Below are positions 43,012 to 51,513 of a stretch of DNA of 64,000 nucleotides, piece after piece. The stretch's first letter is position 1. Each line of letters opens with the position of its first letter. This DNA is from an uncultured Prevotellaceae bacterium. Its GTDB lineage: Bacteria > Bacteroidota > Bacteroidia > Bacteroidales > Muribaculaceae. Below the pieces are notes generated by a model that worked only from the letters and a program-made list of their open reading frames with translations, was not told the origin of the DNA and made no database searches. The DNA lies in the NCBI GenBank assembly GCA_900318535.1, contig ONKU01000002.1, positions 1 through 64,000 on the forward strand, written 5' to 3'. The translations under genes were made by a program, and so were the position numbers.

Positions 43012-43509
43012 ATGGGTTTCGTAAAAGAATTTAAAGAGTTTGCCATGAAGGGCAACGTGATGGACATGGCTGTCGGTGTTATCGTCGGTGGTGCGTTTGG
43101 CAAGATTGTCACCTCGCTGGTTGACGATGTGCTGATGCCTGTTATTGGCCTCTTTACTGGCAACATTGATTTCTCCAGCCTGGAGTACAAGATCAAGCCT
43201 GTCGCCGAGATTGTTGAGGATGCCGCAAGCACCGTGGGTGCCGATGGCGCTGTCGAGACTGTGACCAATGCTGCCAGCAATGCCGCTGCAGCCGCAGGCG
43301 TTGCAGGTGAGGCAACTGGTGCCGTTATCAAGTACGGTCTGTTCATCCAGAACGTCATCGACTTCCTCATCATCGCTCTGTGCATCTTCTTGATGATTAA
43401 GTTCATGAACAAGCTCAGGGCACCGAAGCCCGAGCCCGAGGCTCCCGCTGGACCCACTCAGGAAGAGCTGCTTACCGACATCCGCGATCTGCTCAAGGAG
43501 AAGAAGTAA
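43012..43509 (+). CDS. mscL: Large-conductance mechanosensitive channel MscL
   Basis: The 165-residue protein has the MscL N-terminus and first helix ([40 protein letters not shown]), the second helix ([25 protein letters not shown]) and the cytoplasmic helix with [15 protein letters not shown]. The periplasmic loop carries an Ala/Val/Glu-rich insert (about residues 65-100) that makes it roughly 30 residues longer than the E. coli protein. It opens under membrane tension to release solutes in hypo-osmotic shock. Confidence 0.95.
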   Translation: MGFVKEFKEFAMKGNVMDMAVGVIVGGAFGKIVTSLVDDVLMPVIGLFTGNIDFSSLEYKIKPVAEIVEDAASTVGADGAVETVTNAASNAAAAAGVAGEATGAVIKYGLFIQNVIDFLIIALCIFLMIKFMNKLRAPKPEPEAPAGPTQEELLTDIRDLLKEKK

Positions 43510-43574
43510 TCAACTTCCTGACCACATGACGGGTTTGCCTTATTTGGGACTTTCCCGCTTGTGACAAAAACCAA

Positions 43575-43610
43575 ACACGCCCGCTGCACCGTTAACGGCA
43601 GCGGGCGTGT
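43575..43610. terminator. Hairpin terminator after mscL
   Basis: ACACGCCCGCTGC (43575-43587) pairs perfectly with its complement at 43598-43610. The plus-strand tail is AATCTTTATC (weak); the minus-strand tail TTGGTTTTTG is better, so it may work both ways. Confidence 0.75.
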
Positions 43611-43637
43611 AATCTTTATCGGCTATTGCAAAAAAAT

Positions 43638-43667
43638 AAGGCTATGCCTCCTAAACGGCATAGCCTT
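43638..43667 (-). terminator. Terminator of the LuxR-type gene
   Basis: AAGGCTATGCC pairs with GGCATAGCCTT perfectly, followed on the minus strand by ATTTTTTTGC. Confidence 0.9.
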
Positions 43668-43690
43668 TAATCGTTGAAAACGTGGTAATT

Positions 43691-43909
43691 CTACTCATTG
43701 ATTTTCAATAGGCCTGTGCGATATGCTTTACCAATCAATTCAGCAACATTGCGTGAACCGGTCTTGCGCAACAATTGCTTGCGGTGATACTCCACAGTGT
43801 TGGAAGAAATGAAAATCTTCTCACCTATCTCTTTGCTGTTATACCCTGATGACAGCAGCTCCAATACTTCCTTCTCTCGGGAAGTGAGTTCGGTTTTGGG
43901 GGCGCTCAT
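43691..43909 (-). CDS. Stand-alone LuxR-type helix-turn-helix protein (GerE-like)
   Basis: The 72-residue protein consists only of a LuxR C-terminal HTH domain. It reads LTSREKEVLELLSSGYNSKEIGEKIFISSNTVEYHRKQLL, then KTGSRNVAELIGKAYRTGLL, with all positions of the DNA-contacting helix typical. There is no receiver or ligand domain, as in Bacillus GerE. It probably regulates transcription as a dimer; how it senses anything is not evident. It has its own -7 element (43952-43959) and terminator. Confidence 0.88.
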   Translation of the reverse strand: MSAPKTELTSREKEVLELLSSGYNSKEIGEKIFISSNTVEYHRKQLLRKTGSRNVAELIGKAYRTGLLKINE

Positions 43910-44170
43910 AATATCTTGTTTTTTGATAAGATGCTAATTTTAACGTACTTGCAAAAATATATAGTAAAATGCATCAAACCAAACAAATTAGCAATAATTT
44001 CGACAAAATGATATCAAAACTATTCGTTTCAGTAGAAAAAATGGGCAATTGTTTAGAAAAATTGTCTCAAAGTCTCATATTATTATGATATTGTAAATAT
44101 CTAGTGGTTTTCAATTTTTATGATTTACCGTTAACCCGTTCCGTCAGTGCGGCATATTCATCCTGCAGGG
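43910..44170. other. A+T-rich intergenic stretch
   Basis: It contains the minus-strand -7 element TATTTTTG (43952-43959) for the LuxR-type gene. The rest, up to the end of the convergently oriented metallophosphoesterase, shows no gene or clear hairpin. Confidence 0.45.
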
Positions 44171-45586
44171 TTAAAAGCTGATGATTGCGGTGTGGTCATT
44201 GATGACCGACTCGTGCTTGGTGCCGATGTCGTTGCGGTCCTCAAGGATGCTGCGCAGCACCAGCCGGGCGATGCCATACACGCGCAGCCGCAGCGCCGCT
44301 TTGGCCAGGGGACGCAGGATGCCGCGTGTCGTCTCGTTGACCACATGATTCACGCCGTCGATGAGTTCCTCGACAAGCGAGAGATTGTCGCTGCCGCCCT
44401 CATTCCCCTCGGCAAAGGCGATATAGGTCCGTGTGACGGGGCCTTGAAGATGGCGTAGCAACAGGTCGGCAATGGCTTCGGGCGTCTTTGGGATATCGAC
44501 ATAGCGCATCACAAAGGCGTGCTTGCTGCGGTAGTTGTCGATGGCACAGCTGATCTCGGGCCAGTATCGGGTGAGCACTCCGTGCGTCATGGTGGGTATG
44601 CAGCTCTTGAACACGTTTTGGGCGCGTTCGGCAAAGTCAGGGTCTGACGGCAGGCTGTGCAGGGAAATCGTGCGCAGTTGCATTTTGCCGGTAGCGGTGT
44701 TGCATGTGGCTACACGCCACTGGCAGGGATAGCCCACGGCGGCTGCAGTGGCCACCTCGACCATTTCACCGTCGCGCACCTTCGTCTGGCTGATGTCGCT
44801 GATGTGCAGGTGCCCCGTGAAGACGACATGTACCCCGGCCTGGACAAGGCGTTGGCACAGCTGTCCGGCGCTATCGACCATATAGGGTGCAGCCAGGGTG
44901 TCCTCCATGTGGAAATGGGGCACCAGGTGGTGGTGCATCATGGCGATGACGCGTTTGCCGGCTGCCTTGGCGGCAGCGGCCTGCTCTACCAGCCATTGCT
45001 GGCTCGATGGCTCAAGGCTGCCGCTGGTCTTGCAGTGGTCACGGGAGTCTCCCCTCGACACAAAGGTGTTGAGGCGGTCCATGCAGGCATCGATGGCAAG
45101 AATCGTCAGGCCTTCGGTCACGTCACGGCAATAGCTCAGCGTGTCAGGGTCGCGCCGTGATTGCCCGTCATATCCCATCTGCCTGTATATCTTGGCAAAT
45201 TCGCTGCGCGTGATCGTGTCGGTAGGGGTCGCCGTGTCACCGTCATAGATTCTTGCGTCGGGGTTGTTGATGTCATGGTTGCCGGGTACGACAAGAACCT
45301 GGATGCTGGCATCCACAAGGCGCTGCAGGCGGCCTGCTACCAGCTGGTGGCTCACCCGTTCACCGTCCTTGGTCAGGTCACCGGTGACCAGCACAAGGTC
45401 GGGCTTCAACTCCACGATATCACTCACCAGGGTGTCTAGAATCTCCAGACTCTCGCGCAGCATCTTTCGGTCGCGGTTCAGGTACTGTTCAAATGCAGTC
45501 CCCTCGTTGACCAGCAGTTCAGGGGCCATCACGTGCAGGTCACTGATAATGGCTATCTTGATGGTTGTGTCGGGTGAAGGATTCAT
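44171..45586 (-). CDS. Metallophosphoesterase (cytoplasmic paralogue)
   Basis: The 471-residue protein has the calcineurin-type metal motifs: SDLHVM (DxH), VTGDLTKDGE (GDxxxxG), VPGNHDINN (GNHD), MMHHHLVPHF and TGHLH. It has no signal peptide, so it should act in the cytoplasm. The family includes nucleotide phosphodiesterases, nucleases and lipid phosphatases; the substrate is unclear. The C-terminal 170 residues form a helical extension. Its upstream neighbour is a secreted paralogue 17 bp away, clearly a tandem duplication. The two end the GH25-cvpA-aroA operon. Confidence 0.85.
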   Translation of the reverse strand: MNPSPDTTIKIAIISDLHVMAPELLVNEGTAFEQYLNRDRKMLRESLEILDTLVSDIVELKPDLVLVTGDLTKDGERVSHQLVAGRLQRLVDASIQVLVVPGNHDINNPDARIYDGDTATPTDTITRSEFAKIYRQMGYDGQSRRDPDTLSYCRDVTEGLTILAIDACMDRLNTFVSRGDSRDHCKTSGSLEPSSQQWLVEQAAAAKAAGKRVIAMMHHHLVPHFHMEDTLAAPYMVDSAGQLCQRLVQAGVHVVFTGHLHISDISQTKVRDGEMVEVATAAAVGYPCQWRVATCNTATGKMQLRTISLHSLPSDPDFAERAQNVFKSCIPTMTHGVLTRYWPEISCAIDNYRSKHAFVMRYVDIPKTPEAIADLLLRHLQGPVTRTYIAFAEGNEGGSDNLSLVEELIDGVNHVVNETTRGILRPLAKAALRLRVYGIARLVLRSILEDRNDIGTKHESVINDHTAIISF

Positions 45587-45602
45587 AGTGGCGAAACGGT
45601 TT

Positions 45603-47081
45603 TTAAAGTTTTATTTTGAGGTTCAGGTCGTCGGTACGGGACTCGTTGGGTGTGCCCACGTCGTTGCGGTCCTCGAGCACGCTGCGAACCATCGGCTCGA
45701 GTCTGGGATACACGTTTTCCAGGAAGAACTCCCACATGTTCTCGGATTGTGTCGGAACCACTTCCTCTATCATGGCACGCAGGCCCTGCTTGCCTTGCTC
45801 GATGAGGGTCTCGGCATCCTTTTCCTGCTCGTTGCCTTCGACCACTGCGAGCAGCGAACGCGACATCACCTCACTCAGGTGGCGCAGCGCCAGTTGGGTG
45901 GCTTGCTGTGGTGTCTCGGGCAGATTGGCCTTGTTGCCGTTCATCTCCAGCATCGCCTTGATTTGGCCCATGCGTCCGCCCAGTCTGCTCCATGCCTTGC
46001 CCGAGATGATGTTGGCCAGGCCTGGCGTGGCGGCGATGATGCGCTGCCGCCCTTGCTCGCGCAGGGTGGGGCAGGAGGGGGTGGATGTGAGCCATTGCGT
46101 GTGCACTTCCAGCGTCTTTGCCTTGTTGTTGATGGTAGCTGTGCGCAGGGCAAAGGGATAGCAGATGGCCGAACCGGTGGCCACCTCGACAAGGCTGTCG
46201 CTACCGTCGCTGTTGTGGTAGGTGGCGGCATCGGTCACGTGCAGGTGGCCGGTAAACAGGGTGTGGATACCGGCTTCGAGCAGCTGGCGGGCGGCTTCGT
46301 CATGGCGCGTGACGATGTAGTTGGTGAGCAGGCGGTCCTCGTTGTCAAAATGGGGCACCAGGTGGTGGTGCATCATGGCGATGACCTGCTTGCCCTGTTT
46401 GCGTGCTAGGGTGGCTTGTTCAATGACCCATTGCATCGTCTCGGGCTTGATGCGTCCGCCGTTATAATAGGTATCGGCGCTGTCGCCACGGCTGGTGAGC
46501 GTGTTCTGCTCGTCCATGTTGCTGTCGATGCCGATGATGACGATGCCCTTGATGGGCTCGCAGCAGTAGCTGAGTGAGGCGGCGTCGCGCACCGATGTCT
46601 TGCCGTAGCCGAAGTCCCTGTATATCTGTGCAAACTCTTCGCGGGTGACAGTCGCGGTGGGCATGGTCTTGTCGCCATCATAGCTGCGCGCGTAGGGGTT
46701 GTTGCAGTCGTGGTTGCCGGGAATGACCAGCGGCTGGATGCCGTATTGTTTCATCCGGTCCAGATGCCATGCCATGCGCTCATGGCTCAATCGCTCGCCG
46801 TTATGCGTGAGGTCTCCGGTGAGCAACACCACGGCCGGCTCCATCTCGATGATGCTGTCGGTAATGGCTGACATGATCTCGTCGCTCATCGCCATCATTT
46901 TGGTATCGCCGGCATCGGCACGGTCAATGGCGCTGCCGGGGGTGATGAGTTCGGGGCTCAGCAGATGCACGTCGCTGATGATGACCATGCGGTTGCGTAC
47001 GTTACGGGCCGAAGAATCAAGTGCAAACAGTGTTGATAATGCCATTAATAATATAATAATGAGTCTTGTTTTCATATTCAT
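45603..47081 (-). CDS. Metallophosphoesterase (secreted paralogue)
   Basis: This 492-residue protein has a signal peptide (LIIILLMALSTLFALDSSA). The same metal motifs as its neighbour are present: SDVHLL, LTGDLTHNGE, PGNHDCNN, MMHHHLVPHF and TGHLHVTD. An in-frame ATG two codons downstream (47075) is an equally plausible start. Export to the periplasm suggests it removes phosphate from nucleotides, phosphoesters or polymers outside the cytoplasm, possibly for phosphate scavenging; this is inference. It lies 16 bp after aroA. Confidence 0.87.
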   Translation of the reverse strand: MNMKTRLIIILLMALSTLFALDSSARNVRNRMVIISDVHLLSPELITPGSAIDRADAGDTKMMAMSDEIMSAITDSIIEMEPAVVLLTGDLTHNGERLSHERMAWHLDRMKQYGIQPLVIPGNHDCNNPYARSYDGDKTMPTATVTREEFAQIYRDFGYGKTSVRDAASLSYCCEPIKGIVIIGIDSNMDEQNTLTSRGDSADTYYNGGRIKPETMQWVIEQATLARKQGKQVIAMMHHHLVPHFDNEDRLLTNYIVTRHDEAARQLLEAGIHTLFTGHLHVTDAATYHNSDGSDSLVEVATGSAICYPFALRTATINNKAKTLEVHTQWLTSTPSCPTLREQGRQRIIAATPGLANIISGKAWSRLGGRMGQIKAMLEMNGNKANLPETPQQATQLALRHLSEVMSRSLLAVVEGNEQEKDAETLIEQGKQGLRAMIEEVVPTQSENMWEFFLENVYPRLEPMVRSVLEDRNDVGTPNESRTDDLNLKIKL

Positions 47082-47096
47082 GCCTCGTTATTGCAT

Positions 47097-48335
47097 TTAT
47101 TGTGCCAATTGTTTTATGATAAATCCTGCGCCTTGCAGATGCCGCCAGTAACCGGGGTAAGACTTGGAGACAGCCTCGGCTCCGTCTATAATCAAACCGG
47201 GAAAGCGCACGGCTGCAGGGGCGAAGGCCATCGCCATGCGATGGTCGCCGTGCGTGTCGATAACGGGCGGCTCTTGGGTGACGGGTACTTTCTCGCCATA
47301 CCACGAGATGGCGTCGTCACTCTCTATTTTCAAGACATAGCCCAACTTGAGCAGTTCCTCGTGCAGGACCACGAGCCGGTCACTCTCCTTGAGGCGCAAT
47401 GTGCCCACGCCTGTCATCCTGAAGGAACGCTCCAGCAGGCACATCAGCACGGCCCACGACGGCACCAGGTCAGGCGTGGAACTCATGTCGGCAAATGCCG
47501 AGCAGCAGCATCCGATGAACTGGCTGGTGTCTAGCCTTACTCCGTTGGTGTCAAAGTGTGATGCGATGCCCAGCTTCCTGCCCAAATCCACCAGACGGGC
47601 GTCTCCCTGGATGCTGTCGGCTGTCAAGTCCTCGAGGGTGAGCTGTGCCTGCGGCAGCAAGGCGGCAAGGGCATACCACGGGGCGGCGGCGCTCCAGTCG
47701 CCCTCGACCATACAATCGTTGCCGGTGTAACCTTTTCCTACTTTTACGCGCTGGCCTGAGATGTCCACTTGGGCCCCCATGTCGCGCATCACTGCAGCGG
47801 TCATCTGGACATAGGGCATGGACACGATGTTGCCTGTCAGCTCCACCTGTCCGCCCCCGATCACCGGCAGAATCATCATCACGGCCGAAATGAACTGCGA
47901 GCTCACACTGCCATCCATAACGATGTCCTTGCCGTGTAACGTGGTTCCTGTGATTTGCAGCGGGGGATAGCCTTCCTGCCCCAGGTAATAGATATCGGCA
48001 CCCAGTTCGCGCAGTGCATCAACAAGGGGACCGATGGGCCTTTGGCGCATGCGCTCGACGCCGTCGAGCGTGACGGCGGTGCCCTTGCGGGTAGCAAAAT
48101 AGGCGGTCAGGAACCGCATGGCGGTACCCGACGCTCCCACGTTGATCTCGCCTCCGTCGTGCGACAAGGCTTCAATCATCACCGCCGTGTCGTCACACAG
48201 GGCCGGATGCAGCACCTGGGGCCGGTTGTCGCACAGGGCGGCAATCACCAGCGCGCGGTTGCTGATGCTCTTGGACAGCGGCAGCGCGATGCTGGCGGTG
48301 ACAGGTTGGCTGGGTGCGGTTAGCTGGAGACGCAT
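47097..48335 (-). CDS. aroA: 3-phosphoshikimate 1-carboxyvinyltransferase (EPSP synthase)
   Basis: The 412-residue protein contains SKSISNRALVIAAL near residue 20, NVGASGTAMRFLTAYF near residue 66, the SSQFISAVMMILP segment, DMSSTPDLVPSWAVL, and LKESDRL with DTHGDHRMAMAFA near the C-terminus. It joins phosphoenolpyruvate to shikimate-3-phosphate in aromatic amino acid synthesis. The GASGTAMRF motif deviates slightly from the usual LGNAGTAMR. It lies in a minus-strand run with cvpA upstream (6 bp apart). Confidence 0.95.
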   Translation of the reverse strand: MRLQLTAPSQPVTASIALPLSKSISNRALVIAALCDNRPQVLHPALCDDTAVMIEALSHDGGEINVGASGTAMRFLTAYFATRKGTAVTLDGVERMRQRPIGPLVDALRELGADIYYLGQEGYPPLQITGTTLHGKDIVMDGSVSSQFISAVMMILPVIGGGQVELTGNIVSMPYVQMTAAVMRDMGAQVDISGQRVKVGKGYTGNDCMVEGDWSAAAPWYALAALLPQAQLTLEDLTADSIQGDARLVDLGRKLGIASHFDTNGVRLDTSQFIGCCCSAFADMSSTPDLVPSWAVLMCLLERSFRMTGVGTLRLKESDRLVVLHEELLKLGYVLKIESDDAISWYGEKVPVTQEPPVIDTHGDHRMAMAFAPAAVRFPGLIIDGAEAVSKSYPGYWRHLQGAGFIIKQLAQ

Positions 48336-48341
48336 GGCGGG

Positions 48342-48908
48342 TCAGGGATTGTATGTCGGTTCCACGGGGACCGGCTCGATGAGGTCACGGTAGAGTTTCA
48401 GCGAGTCGCTGGGCATTTTCTCGCTGCCCAGGACACGCGGCATCAGGTCGAGTGTCATCTCGTAGGGCTTGTTGTTCAGCATGTGCTTGGTCCCGAATGT
48501 GTCAAGGTCGGGGTTGAAGGCATACAGCAGATTCAACACGATGCTCAACAAGAAAGCATACTTGAACATGAACAGCAGCGAACCGCCCGCCTTGTCGATG
48601 ATGCCCAGATTGACACTGTCCAACGCACCCTTGAAGAGGCGCATAATCAGCCTGATGATGAGCATCACAACCAGGAAAGCGCAAGCTAGCGACACTGTCT
48701 TGACGGTGATGCTGGCAAGCGGCCACTGTGCCGCACTGGGTACGATAGACAGGAAAACGCTCTGAGCCAGTTCGCCTCCCTTGTAACACAGCACGATAGC
48801 TACAATCCATGAAATGAGCGACGTGAGTTGGCCGATGAGTCCCTTGCGGTAGCCGAGTACGAGGCCTCCCAGAACGATGATTAAGATGATTGCGTCAACG
48901 ATTGTCAT
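48342..48908 (-). CDS. cvpA: CvpA family membrane protein
   Basis: The 188-residue protein has four hydrophobic segments and the CvpA signature (VDAIILIIVLGGLVLGYRKGLIGQLTSLISWIVAIVL at the start; LDSVNLGIIDKAGGSLLFMFKYAF in the middle). CvpA proteins are linked to colicin V production and envelope stress; their mechanism is unknown. It sits 51 bp after the first GH25 gene and 6 bp before aroA. Confidence 0.9.
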   Translation of the reverse strand: MTIVDAIILIIVLGGLVLGYRKGLIGQLTSLISWIVAIVLCYKGGELAQSVFLSIVPSAAQWPLASITVKTVSLACAFLVVMLIIRLIMRLFKGALDSVNLGIIDKAGGSLLFMFKYAFLLSIVLNLLYAFNPDLDTFGTKHMLNNKPYEMTLDLMPRVLGSEKMPSDSLKLYRDLIEPVPVEPTYNP

Positions 48909-48959
48909 GATTCATTGCGGATTATTGCCTTGCAGCAACATGTTGGTGATATCGGAAAA

Positions 48960-49709
48960 CTATTCCTGCGGAAGTAAAATCTCGTCAATCCAGCCGTCCT
49001 TGCGGTAGCGGCACAGGTCCACGTAGGCGTCAATGCCGGGAATGATGCCGCTCTCGCTGTACTGCCAGATGGTGTATTCGCCCTCCCAGTTGATTTCGGG
49101 CTCGCTGTTGGAGTAGCGGCCGATGTACAGCTTGTGCTTGTTGAAATGCGGCGTCAGGTTTTTGTTGTAGAAACCCATCGTGCTGTAAATCATGGGCTGG
49201 ACGCCGTAGTGGTCCTTGACCAGATCGCAGAATTTGTCCACGCTGTCGATGAGCTGGCTGCGTGACCACGTGCCGCGCACTTCCACGTCAAGCATGGGCA
49301 GGAGGTCTTGGACATCCCGCAAAGCGTAAGTGGAAAAATTATTGAATTGCTCGTCGATTGACGAGGTGGATGTCAGGTAGTGGTAACTGCCGACGAGCAG
49401 CCCGTAGCGGCGGGCCTGGGTGATGTTGTGGGCATAGTGCGGCGAACGGTAGGTCGCACCCTCGGTGGCCTTAATGTAAACGAATCGGATGTCCTTGTCG
49501 CTGCTCACCTTGGCCCAGTCGATGTAGCCCTGGTAGCTGGAAATGTCGATGCCGTCATATTGGGCTCCCTGGTTGCGGGGCGGTACTTCGCGTTGCGGCG
49601 CTCCGCTGTGGCGCATGTCGGGTCCCTTGCACGAAACGGGGATGACCAGTACCAGCAACACCAGTGCCAGCAATGGCCTCAAGGGGACCTTATGTGCCTG
49701 TTTAGTCAT
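48960..49709 (-). CDS. GH25 lysozyme-like lipoprotein
   Basis: The 249-residue protein has a signal peptide with lipobox IPVSCKG, so it is probably a lipoprotein. The GH25 domain follows: YDGIDISSYQGYIDWAKV, FVYIKATEGATYRSP, GSYHYLTS, the catalytic MLDVE, and IWQYSESGIIPG. GH25 enzymes cut the beta-1,4 bond between N-acetylmuramic acid and N-acetylglucosamine. All visible catalytic acids are present. It overlaps the upstream paralogue by 8 bp, so the two are translationally coupled. Confidence 0.92.
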   Translation of the reverse strand: MTKQAHKVPLRPLLALVLLVLVIPVSCKGPDMRHSGAPQREVPPRNQGAQYDGIDISSYQGYIDWAKVSSDKDIRFVYIKATEGATYRSPHYAHNITQARRYGLLVGSYHYLTSTSSIDEQFNNFSTYALRDVQDLLPMLDVEVRGTWSRSQLIDSVDKFCDLVKDHYGVQPMIYSTMGFYNKNLTPHFNKHKLYIGRYSNSEPEINWEGEYTIWQYSESGIIPGIDAYVDLCRYRKDGWIDEILLPQE

Positions 49710-51276
49710 TGTCGGCCGAGCTCTTGTTGGTTTTGCGGCCTTTGTACTGGGCGTTGCGTATGCTGTCGTTGCGCTGCGACTGGGAGAGCTTGGACGACGA
49801 GGAAGAGTTCATCAGACTGGCCGTCTTGTTCGATTTGTTGGTCTTGTTGCCGGCTTCGCGTTGGGCTTTCTGCTGGCGTGCCTTTTGGGCATCGGCTTTA
49901 CGCTTGGCTTTGGCCTCGGCTTCTTTTTTAGCTTTGGCTTCGGCCTCTCTTTGTGCTTCGGCTTTGCGTTTTGCTTTGGCCTCGGCTTCCTTTTTGGCTT
50001 CGGCCTCGCGGGCCTGTTGACGTGCCTTCTCGCGTTTTTGCTGCTCAGCCTTCTGCTGCGCTTTCTTGTCGGCTTCGGCTTTACGCTTGGCCTCTTCTTC
50101 GGCTAACTTTTTGTTGCGTTCCTTGGCCTTTTTCTCTTTTTCGGCCTGTTTTTGTGCCTCTTCCTGTTGTCTCTTGGAAGGCTTGGGAGCCTCTTTGCGC
50201 GGTTCGGCGATGTTCACCTTATCGGGCTTCTCCTTGTGGTCAACGGCATCCTTGACGCTGATGTTCTTGGGCTTGTGCTTGCTGGGAACGTAGATGATGT
50301 CGTTGATGGAGCATCCCTTGGCAAAGCGGCTCATGTCCACCTTGCCGCCATTGCCCTTGACGGGCTTGAACAGTCCGTTGTCGGCAAACTGCCACAATAT
50401 CCACTTGTAGCCGATGTTGGGCTGGTTGCTGCTGTACTTAGCGATGAACAGGGGGTAGTGGGCAAAGGCACGTCCCAGATTGGAGGTGAAAAATTTCTCG
50501 GACGTGTATAACAGCGGCTTGCAGCCATAGTAATCCTCAATAAGGTCGGCAAATACCTTGACGCTGTCGCGCAGCTGCTGTGAGTTCCAGGGGCTGAGCC
50601 TCTCGATGTCGATGATGGGAATGAGGTCTTGATCCTCACGCTTGGCGTTGCGGATGAAGTTGTAGAACTGGGTCGTCGCTGCCGATCGTGTGGAAAGGAA
50701 ATGATAGCTGCCCACTTTGAATCCGTGCTTGCGGGCGTTGCGGATGTTCTCGTGGTAGCGAGGATCGACAAAATCGGAACCCTCGGTAGCCTTGATATAG
50801 ATGAACTTGATGCTCTGGTTCTTCTTGAGTTCTTCCCAGTTGATGTCTCCCTGGTGCTTGGAGATGTCGATGCCGTCGAACTGTACGGACGCGGGATTGA
50901 TGGTCGTGGGAGCCTTGGGCTTGGGGGGGGCGGCTGCCTTGGCGGTGTCGTTAGCGGGCTGCTTGGCCGGCTCGGCCTTCAGAGGCTTGTCGTCTTCCTT
51001 CTTGGGGCCGGCTGCGGGCTTCACGGCCTCTTCCTTTTTGGGTGCAGCGGCGGGCTTGACGTCGGCTTTCTTCCCGGAAGTGTTGCCGTCGTTTTTATTG
51101 GTAGCGTTGGCCTTCTTGTTGTCTTGCTGCTTGTCCTTCTTGACCCGCTCGCGGGTGGGTTTGTTGATGTCGGTGTGCTGTGGCGCAGCAACTCCCGCCA
51201 GGGGCAGGAGTAATAATGCCGTTGTCAGCAGTATGGTGTATAATGTCGTTATTCGTTTGGGTATCATATATTTCAT
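49702..51276 (-). CDS. GH25 lysozyme-like protein with long Lys/Ala/Glu helical tail
   Basis: The 524-residue protein has a signal peptide (LYTILLTTALLLLPLAGVAA) and a Lys/Pro/Ala-rich linker. The GH25 domain (about residues 130-325) contains FDGIDISKHQGDINWEEL, FIYIKATEGSDF, the catalytic IIDIERL and WILWQFADNG. The last 180 residues are a Lys/Glu/Ala/Gln repeat that should form a very long helix, like TolA. It probably spans the periplasm or binds peptidoglycan. It is the first gene of the GH25-GH25-cvpA-aroA-metallophosphoesterase run, with a -7 element 33 bp upstream. An ATG at 51267 is an alternative start. Confidence 0.9.
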   Translation of the reverse strand: MKYMIPKRITTLYTILLTTALLLLPLAGVAAPQHTDINKPTRERVKKDKQQDNKKANATNKNDGNTSGKKADVKPAAAPKKEEAVKPAAGPKKEDDKPLKAEPAKQPANDTAKAAAPPKPKAPTTINPASVQFDGIDISKHQGDINWEELKKNQSIKFIYIKATEGSDFVDPRYHENIRNARKHGFKVGSYHFLSTRSAATTQFYNFIRNAKREDQDLIPIIDIERLSPWNSQQLRDSVKVFADLIEDYYGCKPLLYTSEKFFTSNLGRAFAHYPLFIAKYSSNQPNIGYKWILWQFADNGLFKPVKGNGGKVDMSRFAKGCSINDIIYVPSKHKPKNISVKDAVDHKEKPDKVNIAEPRKEAPKPSKRQQEEAQKQAEKEKKAKERNKKLAEEEAKRKAEADKKAQQKAEQQKREKARQQAREAEAKKEAEAKAKRKAEAQREAEAKAKKEAEAKAKRKADAQKARQQKAQREAGNKTNKSNKTASLMNSSSSSKLSQSQRNDSIRNAQYKGRKTNKSSADND

Positions 51277-51308
51277 TGCTATCGATGTGTTCAGAGTAAA
51301 GATGACTG

Positions 51309-51316
51309 CAAAGGTA
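51309..51316 (-). promoter_or_regulatory. -7 element TACCTTTG of the GH25-aroA operon
   Basis: On the minus strand TACCTTTG lies 33 bp upstream of the first GH25 start. No clear -33 was seen. Confidence 0.65.
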
Positions 51317-51465
51317 AGAAAAATAACTTGAAATCTTCAGTTGGGTTCAACATCTTTGACATTTTTTATGACACGCTCTGTTGATCGGGGCGTGCTGACG
51401 TTTGTCAATTCTTTAATTTTTGCGAAAAGTGTACCTGTTGTACTGTGTCTTTTGCCATTTTTTAT

Positions 51466-51473
51466 TATCTTTG
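51466..51473 (+). promoter_or_regulatory. -7 element TATCTTTG of rnr
   Basis: TATCTTTG lies 40 bp before the RNase R start. A TTG at 51438-51440 is slightly too far for an ideal -33. Confidence 0.65.
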
Positions 51474-51513
51474 TAAGTTAAACATTTTTCATTAGCAAAA
51501 TACAGGACAAGAT

